Position numbers and translations under genes: made by a program. From NCBI GenBank assembly GCA_036172665.1, contig CM069873.1, positions 41,200,001-41,264,000 of the forward strand: a stretch of DNA of 64,000 nucleotides, given 5' to 3'. The DNA comes from Prosopocoilus inquinatus. Its lineage: Eukaryota > Arthropoda > Insecta > Coleoptera > Lucanidae. This document shows positions 1 through 11,473 of the stretch, piece after piece. Below the pieces are notes generated by a model. The model searched no databases. It had not been told where the DNA came from and saw only the letters and a list, made by a program, of their open reading frames with translations. The first letter of the stretch is position 1. The number at the start of each line of letters is the position of its first letter.

Positions 1-149
1 TAACATGATAGATAAGTAAGGATCGATTAGATACATCACAGGAACAACGCTAATACGTGTTGTTTCGTTCAAAACTATTTCCAGCTTCTGCTGCGTCCGA
101 GAACTTTGTATCTCACATCAGAGTTACTGGAGTCCATCCAAACGTCAAA
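1..149. repeat. Reference monomer M1 (149 bp)
   Basis: First complete unit, used here as the coordinate frame for all others. It carries GATAAG at 11-16, the ClaI-type hexamer ATCGAT at about 22-27, TACGTG at about 54-59, TTCGTTCAAAAC at 64-75, GAGAACTTTG at about 100-109 and CCATCCAAACG near the end. The start point is arbitrary, because a tandem array has no intrinsic phase. The main variable positions across the array are 12-16, 54-55, 64-71, 84-92, 96-109, 114-118 and 126-141, while the tracts around 20-29 and 71-84 are nearly invariant by eye. Confidence 0.95.
63..79 (+). other. Partial CENP-B-box-like motif (one per monomer)
   Basis: The 17-bp stretch at monomer positions 63-79 carries TTCG, then A at the tenth position and C at the thirteenth. 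It therefore matches six of the nine fixed bases of the canonical mammalian core nTTCGnnnnAnnCGGGn and lacks the three G residues. The same stretch recurs in every monomer. In about 10 of 14 monomers of the first higher-order unit TTCG is intact; in M3, M4, M7 and M10 it is TTCA. Similarity to a CENP-B box is seen; binding is not shown, and in an AT-rich repeat a six-of-nine match may be chance. Confidence 0.3.
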
Positions 150-2086
150 TAACATGATAGATGAGTAAGGATCGATTAGATACATCACAGGAACAACGCT
201 AATACGTGTTGTTTCGTTTAAAACTATTTCCAGCTTCTGCTGCGTCCGAAAATTTCGTATCTCACATTAGAGTTACTGGAGTCCATCGAAACGTCAAATA
301 ACATGATAGATGAGTAAGGATCGATTAGATACATCACAGGAACAACGCTAATACGTGCTGTTTCATTTAAAACTATTTCCAGCTTCAACTGCGTCCGAGA
401 ACTTCGTATCTCACATCAAAGTTACTGGAGTTCATCGAAACGCCAAATAACATGATAGATGAGTAAGGATCGATTAGATACATCACAGGAACAACGCTAA
501 TGCGTGTTGTTTCATTTAAAACTATTTCCAGCTTCAGCTGGGTCCGAGAACTTCGTATCTCACTTCAGAGTTGCTGGAGCCCATCCAAACATCAAATAAC
601 ATGATAGATGAGTAAGGATCGATTACATTCATCACAGGAACTACGCTAATACGTGTTGTTTCGTTTAAAACTATTTCCAGCTTCTGCTGCGTCCGAAAAC
701 TTTGTATCTCACATCAGAGTTACTGGAGTCCATCCAAACGTCAAATAACATGATAGATAAGTAAGGATCGATTAGATACATCACAGGAACAACGCTAATA
801 CGTGTTGTTTCGTTCAAAACTATTTCCAGCTTCTGCTGCGTCCGAGAACTTTTTATCTCACATCAGAGTTACTGGAGTGCATCCAAACGTCAAATAACAT
901 GATAGATGAGTAAGGATCGATTAGATACATCACAGGAACAACGCTAATGCGTGTTGTTTCATTTAAAACTATTTCCAGCTTCTGCTGCGTCCGAAAATTT
1001 CGTATCTCACATCAGAGTTACTGGAGTCCATCGATATGTCAAATAACATAGTAGATAAGTAAGGATCGATTAGATACATCACAGGAACAACGCTAATACG
1101 TGTTGTTTCGTTCAAAACTATTTCCAGCTTCTGCTGCGTCCGAGAACATTGTATCTCACATCAGAGTTACTGGAGTCCATTCAAACGTCAAATAACATGA
1201 TAGATGATTAAGGATCGATTAGATACATCACAGGAACAACGCTAATGCGTGTTGTTTCGTTTAAAACTATTTCCAGCTTCTGCTGCGTCCGAAAATTTCG
1301 TATCTCACATTAGAGTTACTGGAGTCCATCGAAACGTCAAATAACATGATAGATGAGTAAGGATCGATTAGATACATCACAGGAACAACGCTAATGCGTG
1401 TTGTTTCATTGAAAACTATTTCCAGCTTCTGCTGCGTCCGAAAATTTCGTATCTCACATCAGAGTTACTGGAGTCCATCGAAACGTCAAATAACATAGTA
1501 GATAAGTAAGGATCGATTAGATACAGCACAGGAACAACACTAATGCGTGTTGTTTCGTTTAAAACTATTTCCAGCTCCTGCTGCGTCCAAAAACTTCGTA
1601 TCTCACATCAGAGTTACTAGAGTCCATCGAAACGTCAAATAACATGATAGATGAGTAAGGATCGATTAGATACATCACAGGAACAACGCTAATACGTGTT
1701 GTTTCGTTTAAAACTATTTCCAGCTTGTGCTGCGTCCGAGAATTTCGTATCTCACATTAGAGTTATTGGAGTCCATCGAAACGTCAAATAACATAGTAGC
1801 TAAATAAGGATCGATTAGATACATCACAAGAACAACGCTAATACGTGTTGTTTCGTTCAAAACTATTTCCAGCTTCTGCTGCGTCCGAAGACTTTGTATC
1901 TCTCATCAGAGTTACTGGAGTCCATCGAAACGCCAAATAACTTGATAAATGAGTAAGGATCGATTAGATACATCACAGGAACAACGCTAATGCGTGTTGT
2001 TTCGTTTAAAACTATCTCCAACTTCTGCTGCGTCCGAAAACTTTGTATCTCACATCAGAGTTACTGGAGTCCATCCAAACGTCAGA

Positions 2087-4172
2087 TAACATGATAGATA
2101 AGTAAGGATCGATTAGATACATCACAGGAACAACGCTAATACGTGTTGTTTCGTTCAAAACTATTTCCAGCTTCTGCTGCGTCCGAGAACTTTGTATCTC
2201 ACATCAGAGTTACTGGAGTCCATCCAAACGTCAAATAACATGATAGATGAGTAAGGATCGATTAGATACATCACAGGAACAACGCTAATACGTGCTGTTT
2301 CATTTAAAACTATTTCCAGCTTCAACTGCGTCCGAGAACTTCGTATCTCACATCAAAGTTACTGGAGTTCATCGATACGCCAAATAACATGATAGATGAG
2401 TAAGGATCGATTAGATACATCACAGGAACAACGCTAATGCGTGTTGTTTCATTTAAAACTATTTCCAGCTTCAGCTGGGTCCGAGAACTTCGTATCTCAC
2501 TTCAGAGTTGCTGGAGCCCATCCAAACGTCAAATAACATGATAGATGAGTAAGGATCGATTACATTCATCACAGGAACTACGCTAATACGTGTTGTTTCG
2601 TTTAAAACTATTTCCAGCTTCTGCTGCGTCCGAAAACTTTGTATCTCACATCAGAGTTACTGGAGTCCATCCAAACGTCAAATAACATGATAGATAAGTA
2701 AGGATCGATTAGATACATCACAGGAACAACGCTAATACGTGTTGTTTCGTTCAAAACTATTTCCAGCTTCTGCTGCGTCCGAGAAATTTTTATCTCACAT
2801 CAGAGATACTGGAGTGCATCCAAACGTCAAATAACATGATAGATGAGTAAGGATCGATTAGATACATCACAGGAACAACGCTAATGCGTGTTGTTTCATT
2901 TAAAACTATTTCCAGCTTCTGCTGCGTCCGAAAATTTCGTATCTCACATCAGAGTTACTGGAGTCCATCGAAACGTCAAATAGCATAGTAGATAAGTAAG
3001 GATCGATTAGATACATCACAGGAACAACGCTAATACGTGTTGTTTCGTTCAAAAGTATTTCCAGCTTCTGCTGCGTCCGAGAACATTGTATCTCACATCA
3101 GAGTTACTGGAGTCCATTCAAACGTCAAATAACATGATAGATGAGTAAGGATCGATTAGATACATCACAGGAACAACGCTAATGCGTGTTGTTTCGTTTA
3201 AAACTATTTCTAGCTTCAGCTGCGCCCGAGAACTTCGTATCTCACATCAAAGTTACTGGAGTCCATCGAAACGCCAAATAACATGATAAATGAGTAAGGA
3301 TCGATTAGATACATCACAGGAACAACGCTAATGCGTGTTGTTTCGTTTAAAACTATTTCCAGCTTCTGCTGCGTCCGAAAATTTCGTATCTCACATTAGA
3401 GTTACTGGAGTCCATCGAAACGTCAAGTAACATGATAGATGAGTAAGGATCGATTAGATACATCACAGGAACAACGCTAATGCGTGTTGTTTCATTGAAA
3501 ACTATTTCCAGCTTCTGCTGCGTCCGCAAATTTCCTATCTCACATCAGAGTTACTGGAGTCCATCGAAACGTCAAATAACATAGTAGATAAGTAAGGATC
3601 GATTAGATACAGCACAGGAACAACACTAATGCGTGTTGTTTCGTTTAAAACTATTTCCAGCTCCTGCTGCGTCCAAAAACTTCTTATCTCACATCAGAGT
3701 TACTAGAGTCCATCGAAACGTCAAATAACATGATAGATGAGTAAGGATCGATTAGATACATCACAGGAACAACGCTAATACGTGTTGTTTCGTTTAAAAC
3801 TATTTCCAGCTTGTGCTGCGTCCGAAAATTTCGTATCTCACATTAGAGTTATTGGAGTCCATCGAAACGTCAAATAACATAGTAGCTAAATAAGGATCGA
3901 TTAGATACATCACAAGAACAACGCTAATACGTGTTGTTTCGTTCAAAACTATTTCCAGCTTCTGCTGCGTCCGAAGACTTTGTATCTCACATCAGAGTTA
4001 CTGGAGTCCATCGAAACGCCAAATAACTTGATAAATGAGTAAGGATCGATTAGATACATCACAGGAACAACGCTAATGCGTGTTGTTTCGTTTAAAACTA
4101 TCTCCAACTTCTGCTGCGTCCGAAAACTTTGTATCTCACATCAGAGTTACTGGAGTCCATCCAAACGTCAGA
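2087..4172. repeat. HOR copy 2, 14-mer, version B
   Basis: Same order as copy 1 and the same 2086-bp length, but M2 is absent and an extra monomer lies between M8 and the M9 position (3130-3278), with CTTCAGCTGCGCCCG and CATCAAAG. M3 ends CATCGATACGCC instead of CATCGAAACGCC, M6 reads GAGAAATTTTTATC, M7 has CATCGAAACG, and M10 has GTCCGCAAATTTCC. Loss of one monomer and gain of another cancel, which keeps the 14-mer length. Confidence 0.88.
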
Positions 4173-6258
4173 TAACATGATAGATAAGTAAGGATCGATT
4201 AGATACATCACAGGAACAACGCTAATACGTGTTGTTTCGTTCAAAACTATTTCCAGCTTCTGCTGCGTCCGAGAACTTTGTATCTCACATCAGAGTTACT
4301 GGAGTCCATCCAAACGTCAAATAACATGATAGATGAGTAAGGATCGATTAGATACATCACAGGAACAACGCTAATACGTGTTGTTTCGTTTAAAACTATT
4401 TCCAGCTTCTGCTGCGTCCGAAAATTTCGTATCTCACATTAGAGTTACTGGAGTCCATCGAAACGTCAAATAACATGATAGATGAGTAAGGATCGATTAG
4501 ATACATCACAGGAACAACGCTAATACGTGCTGTTTCATTTAAAACTATTTCCAGCTTCAACTGCGTCCGAGAACTTCGTATCTCACATCAAAGTTACTGG
4601 AGTTCATCGAAACGCCAAATAACATGATAGATGAGTAAGGATCGATTAGATACATCACAGGAACAACGCTAATGCGTGTTGTTTCATTTAAAACTATTTC
4701 CAGCTTCAGCTGGGTCCGAGAACTTGGTATCTCACTTCAGAGTTGCTGGAGCCCATCCAAACATCAAATAACATGATAGATGAGTAAGGATCGATTACAT
4801 TCATCACAGGAACTACGCTAATACGTGTTGTTTCGTTTAAAACTATTTCCAGCTTCTGCTGCGTCCGAAAACTTTGTATCTCACATCAGAGTTACTGGAG
4901 TCCATCCAAACGTCAAATAACATGATAGATAAGTAAGGATCGATTAGATACATCACAGGAACAACGCTAATACGTGTTGTTTCGTTCAAAACTATTTCCA
5001 GCTTCTGCTGCGTCCGAGAACTTTTTATCTCACATCAGAGTTACTGGAGTGCATCCAAACGTCAAATAACATGATAGATGAGTAAGGATCGATTAGATAC
5101 ATCACAGGAACAACGCTAATGCGTGTTGTTTCATTTAAAACTATTTCCAGCTTCTGCTGCGTCCGAAAATTTCGTATCTCACATCAGAGTTACTGGAGTC
5201 CATCGATATGTCAAATAACATAGTAGATAAGTAAGGATCGATTAGATACATCACAGGAACAACGCTAATACGTGTTGTTTCGTTCAAAATTATTTCCAGC
5301 TTCTGCTGCGTCCGAGAACATTGTATCTCACATCAGAGTTACTGGAGTCCATTCAAACGTCAAATAACATGATAGATGAGTAAGGATCGATTAGATACAT
5401 CACAGGAACAACGCTAATGCGTGTTGTTTCGTTTAAAACTATTTCCAGCTTCTGCTGCGTCCGAAAATTTCGTATCTCACATTAGAGTTACTGGAGTCCA
5501 TCGAAACGTCAAATAACATGATAGATGAGTAAGGATCGATTAGATACATCACAGGAACAACGCTAATGCGTGTTGTTTCATTGAAAACTATTTCCAGCTT
5601 CTGCTGCGTCCGAAAATTTCGTATCTCACATCAGAGTTACTGGAGTCCATCGAAACGTCAAATAACATAGTAGATAAGTAAGGATCGATTAGATACAGCA
5701 CAGGAACAACACTAATGCGTGTTGTTTCGTTTAAAACTATTTCCAGCTCCTGCTGCGTCCAAAAACTTCGTATCTCACATCAGAGTTACTAGAGTCCATC
5801 GAAACTTCAAATAACATGATAGATGAGTAAGGATCGATTAGATACATCACAGGAACAACGCTAATACGTGTTGTTTCGTTTAAAACTATTTCCAGCTTGT
5901 GCTGCGTCCGAAAATTTCGTATCTCACATTAGAGTTATTGGAGTCCATCGAAACGTCAAATAACATAGTAGCTAAATAAGGATCGATTAGATACATCACA
6001 AGAACAACGATAATACGTGTTGTTTCGTTCAAAACTATTTCCAGCTTCTGCTGCGTCCGAAGACTTTGTATCTCACATCAGAGTTACTGGAGTCCATCGA
6101 AACGCCAAATAACTTGATAAATGAGTAAGGATCGATTAGATACATCACAGGAACAACGCTAATGCGTGTTGTTTCGTTTAAAACTATCTCCAACTTCTGC
6201 TGCGTCCGAAAACTTTGTATCTCACATCAGAGTTACTGGAGTCCATCCAAACGTCAGA
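4173..6258. repeat. HOR copy 3, 14-mer, version A
   Basis: This copy follows copy 1 monomer for monomer (M2 present, M3 with CATCGAAACGCC, M7 with CATCGATATG, M10 with CATTGAAAAC) and differs from it by scattered single bases, for example GAACTTGG near 4731 and AAAATTATT near 5288. It is much closer to copy 1 than to the adjacent copy 2, so copies 1-3 alternate A-B-A. Confidence 0.88.
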
Positions 6259-7152
6259 TAACATGATAGATAAGTAAGGATCGATTAGATACATCACAGG
6301 AACAACGCTAATACGTGTTGTTTCGTTCAAAACTATTTCCAGCTTCTGCTGCGTCCGAGAACTTTGTATCTCACATCAGAGTTACTGGAGTCCATCCAAA
6401 CGTCAAATAACATGATAGATGAGTAAGGATCGATTAGATACATCACAGGAACAACGCTAATACGTGCTGTTTCATTTAAAACTATTTCCAGCTTCAACTG
6501 CGTCCGAGAACTTCGTATCTCACATCAAAGTTACTGGAGTTCATCGATACGCCAAATAACATGATAGATGAGTAAGGATCGATTAAATACATCACAGGAA
6601 CAACGCTAATGCGTGTTGTTTCATTTAAAACTATTTCCAGCTTCAGCTGGGTCCGAGAATTTCGTATCTCACTTCAGAGTTGCTGGAGCCCATCCAAACG
6701 TCAAATAACATGATAGATGAGTAAGGATCGATTACATTCATCACAGGAACTACGCTAATACGTGTTGTTTCGTTTAAAACTATTTCCAGCTTCTGCTGCG
6801 TCCGAGAAATTTTTATCTCACATCAGAGTTACTGGAGTGCATCCAAACGTCAAATAACATGATAGATGAGTAAGGATCGATTAGATACATCACAGGAACA
6901 ACGCTAATGCGTGTTGTTTCATTTAAAACTATTTCCAGCTTCTGCTGCGTCCGAAAATTTCGTATCTCACATCAGAGTTACTGGAGTCCATCGAAACGTC
7001 AAATAACATAGTAGATAAGTAAGGATCGATTAGATACATCACAGGAACAACGCTAATGCGTGTTGTTTCGTTTAAAACTATCTCCAACTTCTGCTGCGTC
7101 CGAAAACTTTGTATCTCACATCAGAGTTACTGGAGTCCATCCAAACGTCAGA
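6259..7152. repeat. HOR copy 4, deleted version B (6 monomers)
   Basis: The unit starts M1-M3-M4 with the version B marker CATCGATACGCC. It then contains an M5/M6 hybrid (6706-6854: ACATTCATC at the front, GAGAAATTTTTATC and GTGCATCC at the back), M7, and an M8/M14 hybrid (7004-7152: CATAGTAGATAAG at the front, TATCTCCAAC and CGTCAGATAAC at the back). Hybrids at both internal junctions show that the missing monomers were removed by recombination between homologous points of different monomers, which kept the 149-bp phase. Confidence 0.82.
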
Positions 7153-8195
7153 TAACATGATAGATAAGTAAGGATCGATTAGATACATCACAGGAACAAC
7201 GCTAATACGTGTTGTTTCGTTCAAAACTATTTCCAGCTTCTGCTGCGTCCGAGAACTTTGTATCTCACATCAGAGTTACTGGAGTCCATCCAAACGTCAA
7301 ATAACATGATAGATGAGTAAGGATCGATTAGATACATCACAGGAACAACGCTAATACGTGCTGTTTCATTTAAAACTATTTCCAGCTTCAACTGCGTCCG
7401 AGAACTTCGTATCTCACATCAAAGTTACTGGAGTTCATCGATACGCCAAATAACATGATAGATAAGTAAGGATCGATTAGATACATCACAGGAACAACGC
7501 TAATACGTGTTGTTTCGTTCAAAACTATTTCCAGCTTCTGCTGCGTCCGAGAACTTTGTATCTCACATCAGAGTTACTGGAGTCCATCCAAACGTCAAAT
7601 AACATGATAGATGAGTAAGGATCGATTAGATACATCACAGGAACAACGCTAATGCGTGTTGTTTCATTTAAAACTATTTCCAGCTTCTGCTGCGTCCGAA
7701 AATTTCGTATCTCACATCAGAGTTACTGGAGTCCATCGAAACGTCAAATAACATAGTAGATAAGTAAGGATCGATTAGATACATCACAGGAACAACGCTA
7801 ATACGTGTTGTTTCGTTCAAAAGTATTTCCAGCTTCTGCTGCGTCCGAAAATTTCGTATCTCACATTAGAGTTACTGGAGTCCATCGAAACGTCAAATAA
7901 CATGATAGATGAGTAAGGATCGATTAGATACATCACAGGAACAACGCTAATGCGTGTTGTTTCATTGAAAACTATTTCCAGCTTCTGCTGCGTCCGCAAA
8001 TTTCCTATCTCACATCAGAGTTACTGGAGTCCATCGAAACGTCAAATAACATAGTAGATAAGTAAGGATCGATTAGATACAGCACAGGAACAACACTAAT
8101 GCGTGTTGTTTCGTTCAAAACTATTTCCAGCTTCTGCTGCGTCCGAGAACTTTGTATCTCACATCAGAGTAACTGGAGTCCATCCAAACGTCAAA
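7153..8195. repeat. HOR fragment, 7 monomers with hybrids
   Basis: Order: M1, M3 (CATCGATACGCC), an M1/M6-like unit, M7, an M8/M9 hybrid (7749-7897, joining GTTCAAAAGTATT to the CATTAG end), M10 with GTCCGCAAATTTCC as in copy 2, and an M11/M1 hybrid (8047-8195). It is a second shortened version B unit. The M8/M9 hybrid shifts stop codons enough to leave a 60-codon minus-strand open frame at 7817-7999, which I do not consider a gene. Confidence 0.8.
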
Positions 8196-9983
8196 TAACA
8201 TGATAGATGAGTAAGGATCGATTAGATACATCACAGGAACAACGCTAATACGTGTTGTTTCGTTTAAAACTATTTCCAGGTTCTGCTGCGTCCGAAAATT
8301 TCGTATCTCACATTAGAGTTACTGGAGTCCATCGAAACGTCAAATAACATGATAGATGAGTAAGGATCGATTAGATACATCACAGGAACAACGCTAATAC
8401 GTGCTGTTTCATTTAAAACTATTTCCAGCTTCAACTGCGTCCGAGAACTTCGTATCTCACATCAAAGTTACTGGAGTTCATCGAAACGCCAAATAACATG
8501 ATAGATGAGTAAGGATCGATTAGATACATCACAGGAACAACGCTAATGCGTGTTGTTTCATTTAAAACTATTTCCAGCTTCAGCTGGGTCCGAGAACTTC
8601 GTATCTCACTTCAGAGTTGCTGGAGCCCATCCAAACATCAAATAACATGATAGATGAGTAAGGATCGATTACATTCATCACAGGAACTACGCTAATACGT
8701 GTTGTTTCGTTTAAAACTATTTCCAGCTTCTGCTGCGTCCGAAAACTTTGTATCTCACATCAGAGTTACTGGAGTCCATCCAAACGTCAAATAACATGAT
8801 AGATAAGTAAGGATCGATTAGATACATCACAGGAACAACGCTAATACGTGTTGTTTCGTTCAAAACTCTTTCCAGCTTCTGCTGCGTCCGAGAACTTTTT
8901 ATCTCACATCAGAGTTACTGGAGTGCATCCAAACGTCAAATAACATGATAGATGAGTAAGGACCGATTAGATACATCACAGGAACAACGCTAATGCGTGT
9001 TGTTTCATTTAAAACTATTTCCAGCTTCTGCTGCGTCCGAAAATTTCGTATCTCACATCAGAGTTACTGGAGTCCATCGATATGTCAAATAACATAGTAG
9101 ATAAGTAAGGATCGATTAGATACATCACAGGAACAACGCTAATACGTGTTGTTTCGTTCAAAACTATTTCCAGCTTCTGCTGCGTCCGAGAACATTGTAT
9201 CTCACATCAGAGTTACTGGAGTCCATTCAAACGTCAAATAACATGATAGATGAGTAAGGATCGATTAGATACATCACAGGAACAACGCTAATGCGTGTTG
9301 TTTCGTTTAAAACTATTTCCAGCTTCTGCTGCGTCCGAAAATTTCGTATCTCACATTAGAGTTACTGGAGTCCATCGAAACGTCAAATAACATGATAGAT
9401 GAGTAAGGATCGATTAGATACATCACAGGAACAACGCTAATGCGTGTTGTTTCATTGAAAACTGTTTCCAGCTTCTGCTGCGTCCGAAAATTTCGTATCT
9501 CACATCAGAGTTACTAGAGTCCATCGAAACGTCAAATAACATGATAGATGAGTAAGGATCGATTAGATACATCACAGGAACAACGCTAATACGTGTTGTT
9601 TCGTTTAAAACTATTTCCAGCTTGTGCTGCGTCCGAAAATTTCGTATCTCACATTAGAGTTATTGGAGTCCATCGAAACGTCAAATAACATAGTAGCTAA
9701 ATAAGGATCGATTAGATACATCACAAGAACAACGCTAATACGTGTTGTTTCGTTCAAAACTATTTCCAGCTTCTGCTGCGTCCGAAGACTTTGTATCTCA
9801 CATCAGAGTTACTGGAGTCCATCGAAACGCCAAATAACTTGATAAATGAGTAAGGATCGATTAGATACATCACAGGAACAACGCTAATGCGTGTTGTTTC
9901 GTTTAAAACTATCTCCAACTTCTGCTGCGTCCGAAAACTTTGTATCTCACATCAGAGTTACTGGAGTCCATCCAAACGTCAGA
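8196..9983. repeat. HOR copy 5, version A, 12 monomers
   Basis: Runs M2 to M14 without M1 and with M10 and M11 fused into one hybrid (9388-9536: CATTGAAAAC at the front, ACTAGAG at the back). M2 carries the private CCAGGTTCTG and M7 the version A marker CATCGATATG. Length is 1788 bp, exactly 12 x 149. Confidence 0.82.
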
Positions 9984-11473
9984 TAACATGATAGATAAGT
10001 AAGGATCGATTAGATACATCACAGGAACAACGCTAATACGTGTTGTTTCGTTCAAAACTATTTCCAGCTTCTGCTGCGTCCGAGAACTTTGTATCTCACA
10101 TCAGAGTTACTGGAGTCCATCCAAACGTCAAATAACATGATAGATGAGTAAGGATCGATTAGATACATCACAGGAACAACGCTAATACGTGCTGTTTCAT
10201 TTAAAACTATTTCCAGCTTCAACTGCGTCCGAGAACTTCGTATCTCACATCAAAGTTACTGGAGTTCATCGATACGCCAAATAACATGATAGATGAGTAA
10301 GGATCGATTAGATACATCACAGGAACAACGCTAATGCGTGTTGTTTCATTTAAAACTATTTCCAGCTTCAGCTGGGTCCGAGAACTTCGTATCTCACTTC
10401 AGAGTTGCTGGAGCCCATCCAAACTTCAAATAACATGATAGATGAGTAAGGATCGATTACATTCATCACAGGAACTACGCTAATACGTGTTGTTTCGTTT
10501 AAAACTATTTCCAGCTTCTGCTGCGTCCGAAAACTTTGTATCTCACATCAGAGTTACTGGAGTCCATCCAAACGTCAAATAACATGATAGATAAGTAAGG
10601 ATCGATTAGATACATCACAGGAACAACGCTAATACGTGTTGTTTCGTTCAAAACTATTTCCAGCTTCTGCTGCGTCCGAGAAATTTTTATCTCACATCAG
10701 AGTTACTGGAGTGCATCCAAACGTCAAATAACATGATAGATGAGTAAGGATCGATTAGATACATCACAGGAACAACGCTAATGCGTGTTGTTTCATTTAA
10801 AACTATTTCCAGCTTCTGCTGCGTCCGAAAATTTCGTATCTCACATCAGAGTTACTGGAGTCCATCGAAACGTCAAATAACATAGTAGATAAGTAAGGAT
10901 CGATTAGATACATCACAGGAACAACGCTAATACGTGTTGTTTCGTTCAAAAGTATTTCCAGCTTCTGCTGCGTCCGAGAACATTTTATCTCACATCAGAG
11001 TTACTGGAGTCCATTCAAACGTCAAATAACATGATAGATGAGTAAGGATCGATTAGATACATCACAGGAACAACGCTAATACGTGTTGTTTCGTTTAAAA
11101 CTATTTCCAGCTTGTGCTGCGTCCGAAAATTTCGTATCTCACATTAGAGTTATTGGAGTCCATCGAAACGTCAAATAACATAGTAGCTAAATAAGGATCG
11201 ATTAGATACATCACAAGAACAACGCTAATACGTGTTGTTTCGTTCAAAACTATTTCCAGCTTCTGCTGCGTCCGAAGACTTTGTATCTCACATCAGAGTT
11301 ACTGGAGTCCATCGAAACGCCAAATAACTTGATAAATGAGTAAGGATCGATTAGATACATCACAGAAACAACGCTAATGCGTGTTGTTTCGTTTAAAACT
11401 ATCTCCAACTTCTGCTGCGTCCGAAAACTTTGTATCTCACATCAGAGTTACTGGAGTCCATCCAAACATCAGA
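9984..11473. repeat. HOR copy 6, version B, 10 monomers
   Basis: Order M1, M3 (CATCGATACGCC), M4, M5, M6 (GAGAAATTTTTATC), M7, M8 (GTTCAAAAGTATT, GAACATTTTATC), then directly M12, M13 and M14. M8b to M11 are missing. The last M14 has the variant ACAGAAACAAC, which is shared with the following unit. Confidence 0.82.

Larger units (their letters stand above)
1..2086. repeat. HOR copy 1, 14-mer, version A
   Basis: Fourteen distinguishable monomers in order. M1 GATAAG; M2 with CATTAG; M3 with GTGCTG, CTTCAACTG and GTTCATCG; M4 with CTTCAGCTGGG and GAGCCCATCC; M5 with ACATTCATCACAGGAACTAC; M6 with ACTTTTTATC and GTGCATCC; M7 with CATCGATATG; M8 with CATAGTAGATAAG and GAACATTG; M9; M10 with CATTGAAAAC; M11 with ACAGCACAGG, CTCCTGCTG and ACTAGAG; M12 with CTTGTGCTG and TTATTGG; M13 with AGCTAAATAAG and CAAGAAC; M14 with CTTGATAAATG, TATCTCCAAC and CGTCAGATAAC. 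The next M1 begins at 2087, so the period is 2086 bp. Version A is defined by the presence of M2 and by CATCGAAACGCC in M3. Confidence 0.9.

Noticed and set aside
64..79. Calling the TTCG motif a true CENP-B box
   Set aside because: The CGGG half is missing, with only its C present, and the organism is probably not a mammal. I kept it only as a partial, low-confidence similarity.
7817..7999. 60-codon minus-strand open frame
   Set aside because: It is produced by an M8/M9 hybrid monomer and has the same repeat-derived peptide as all the others.
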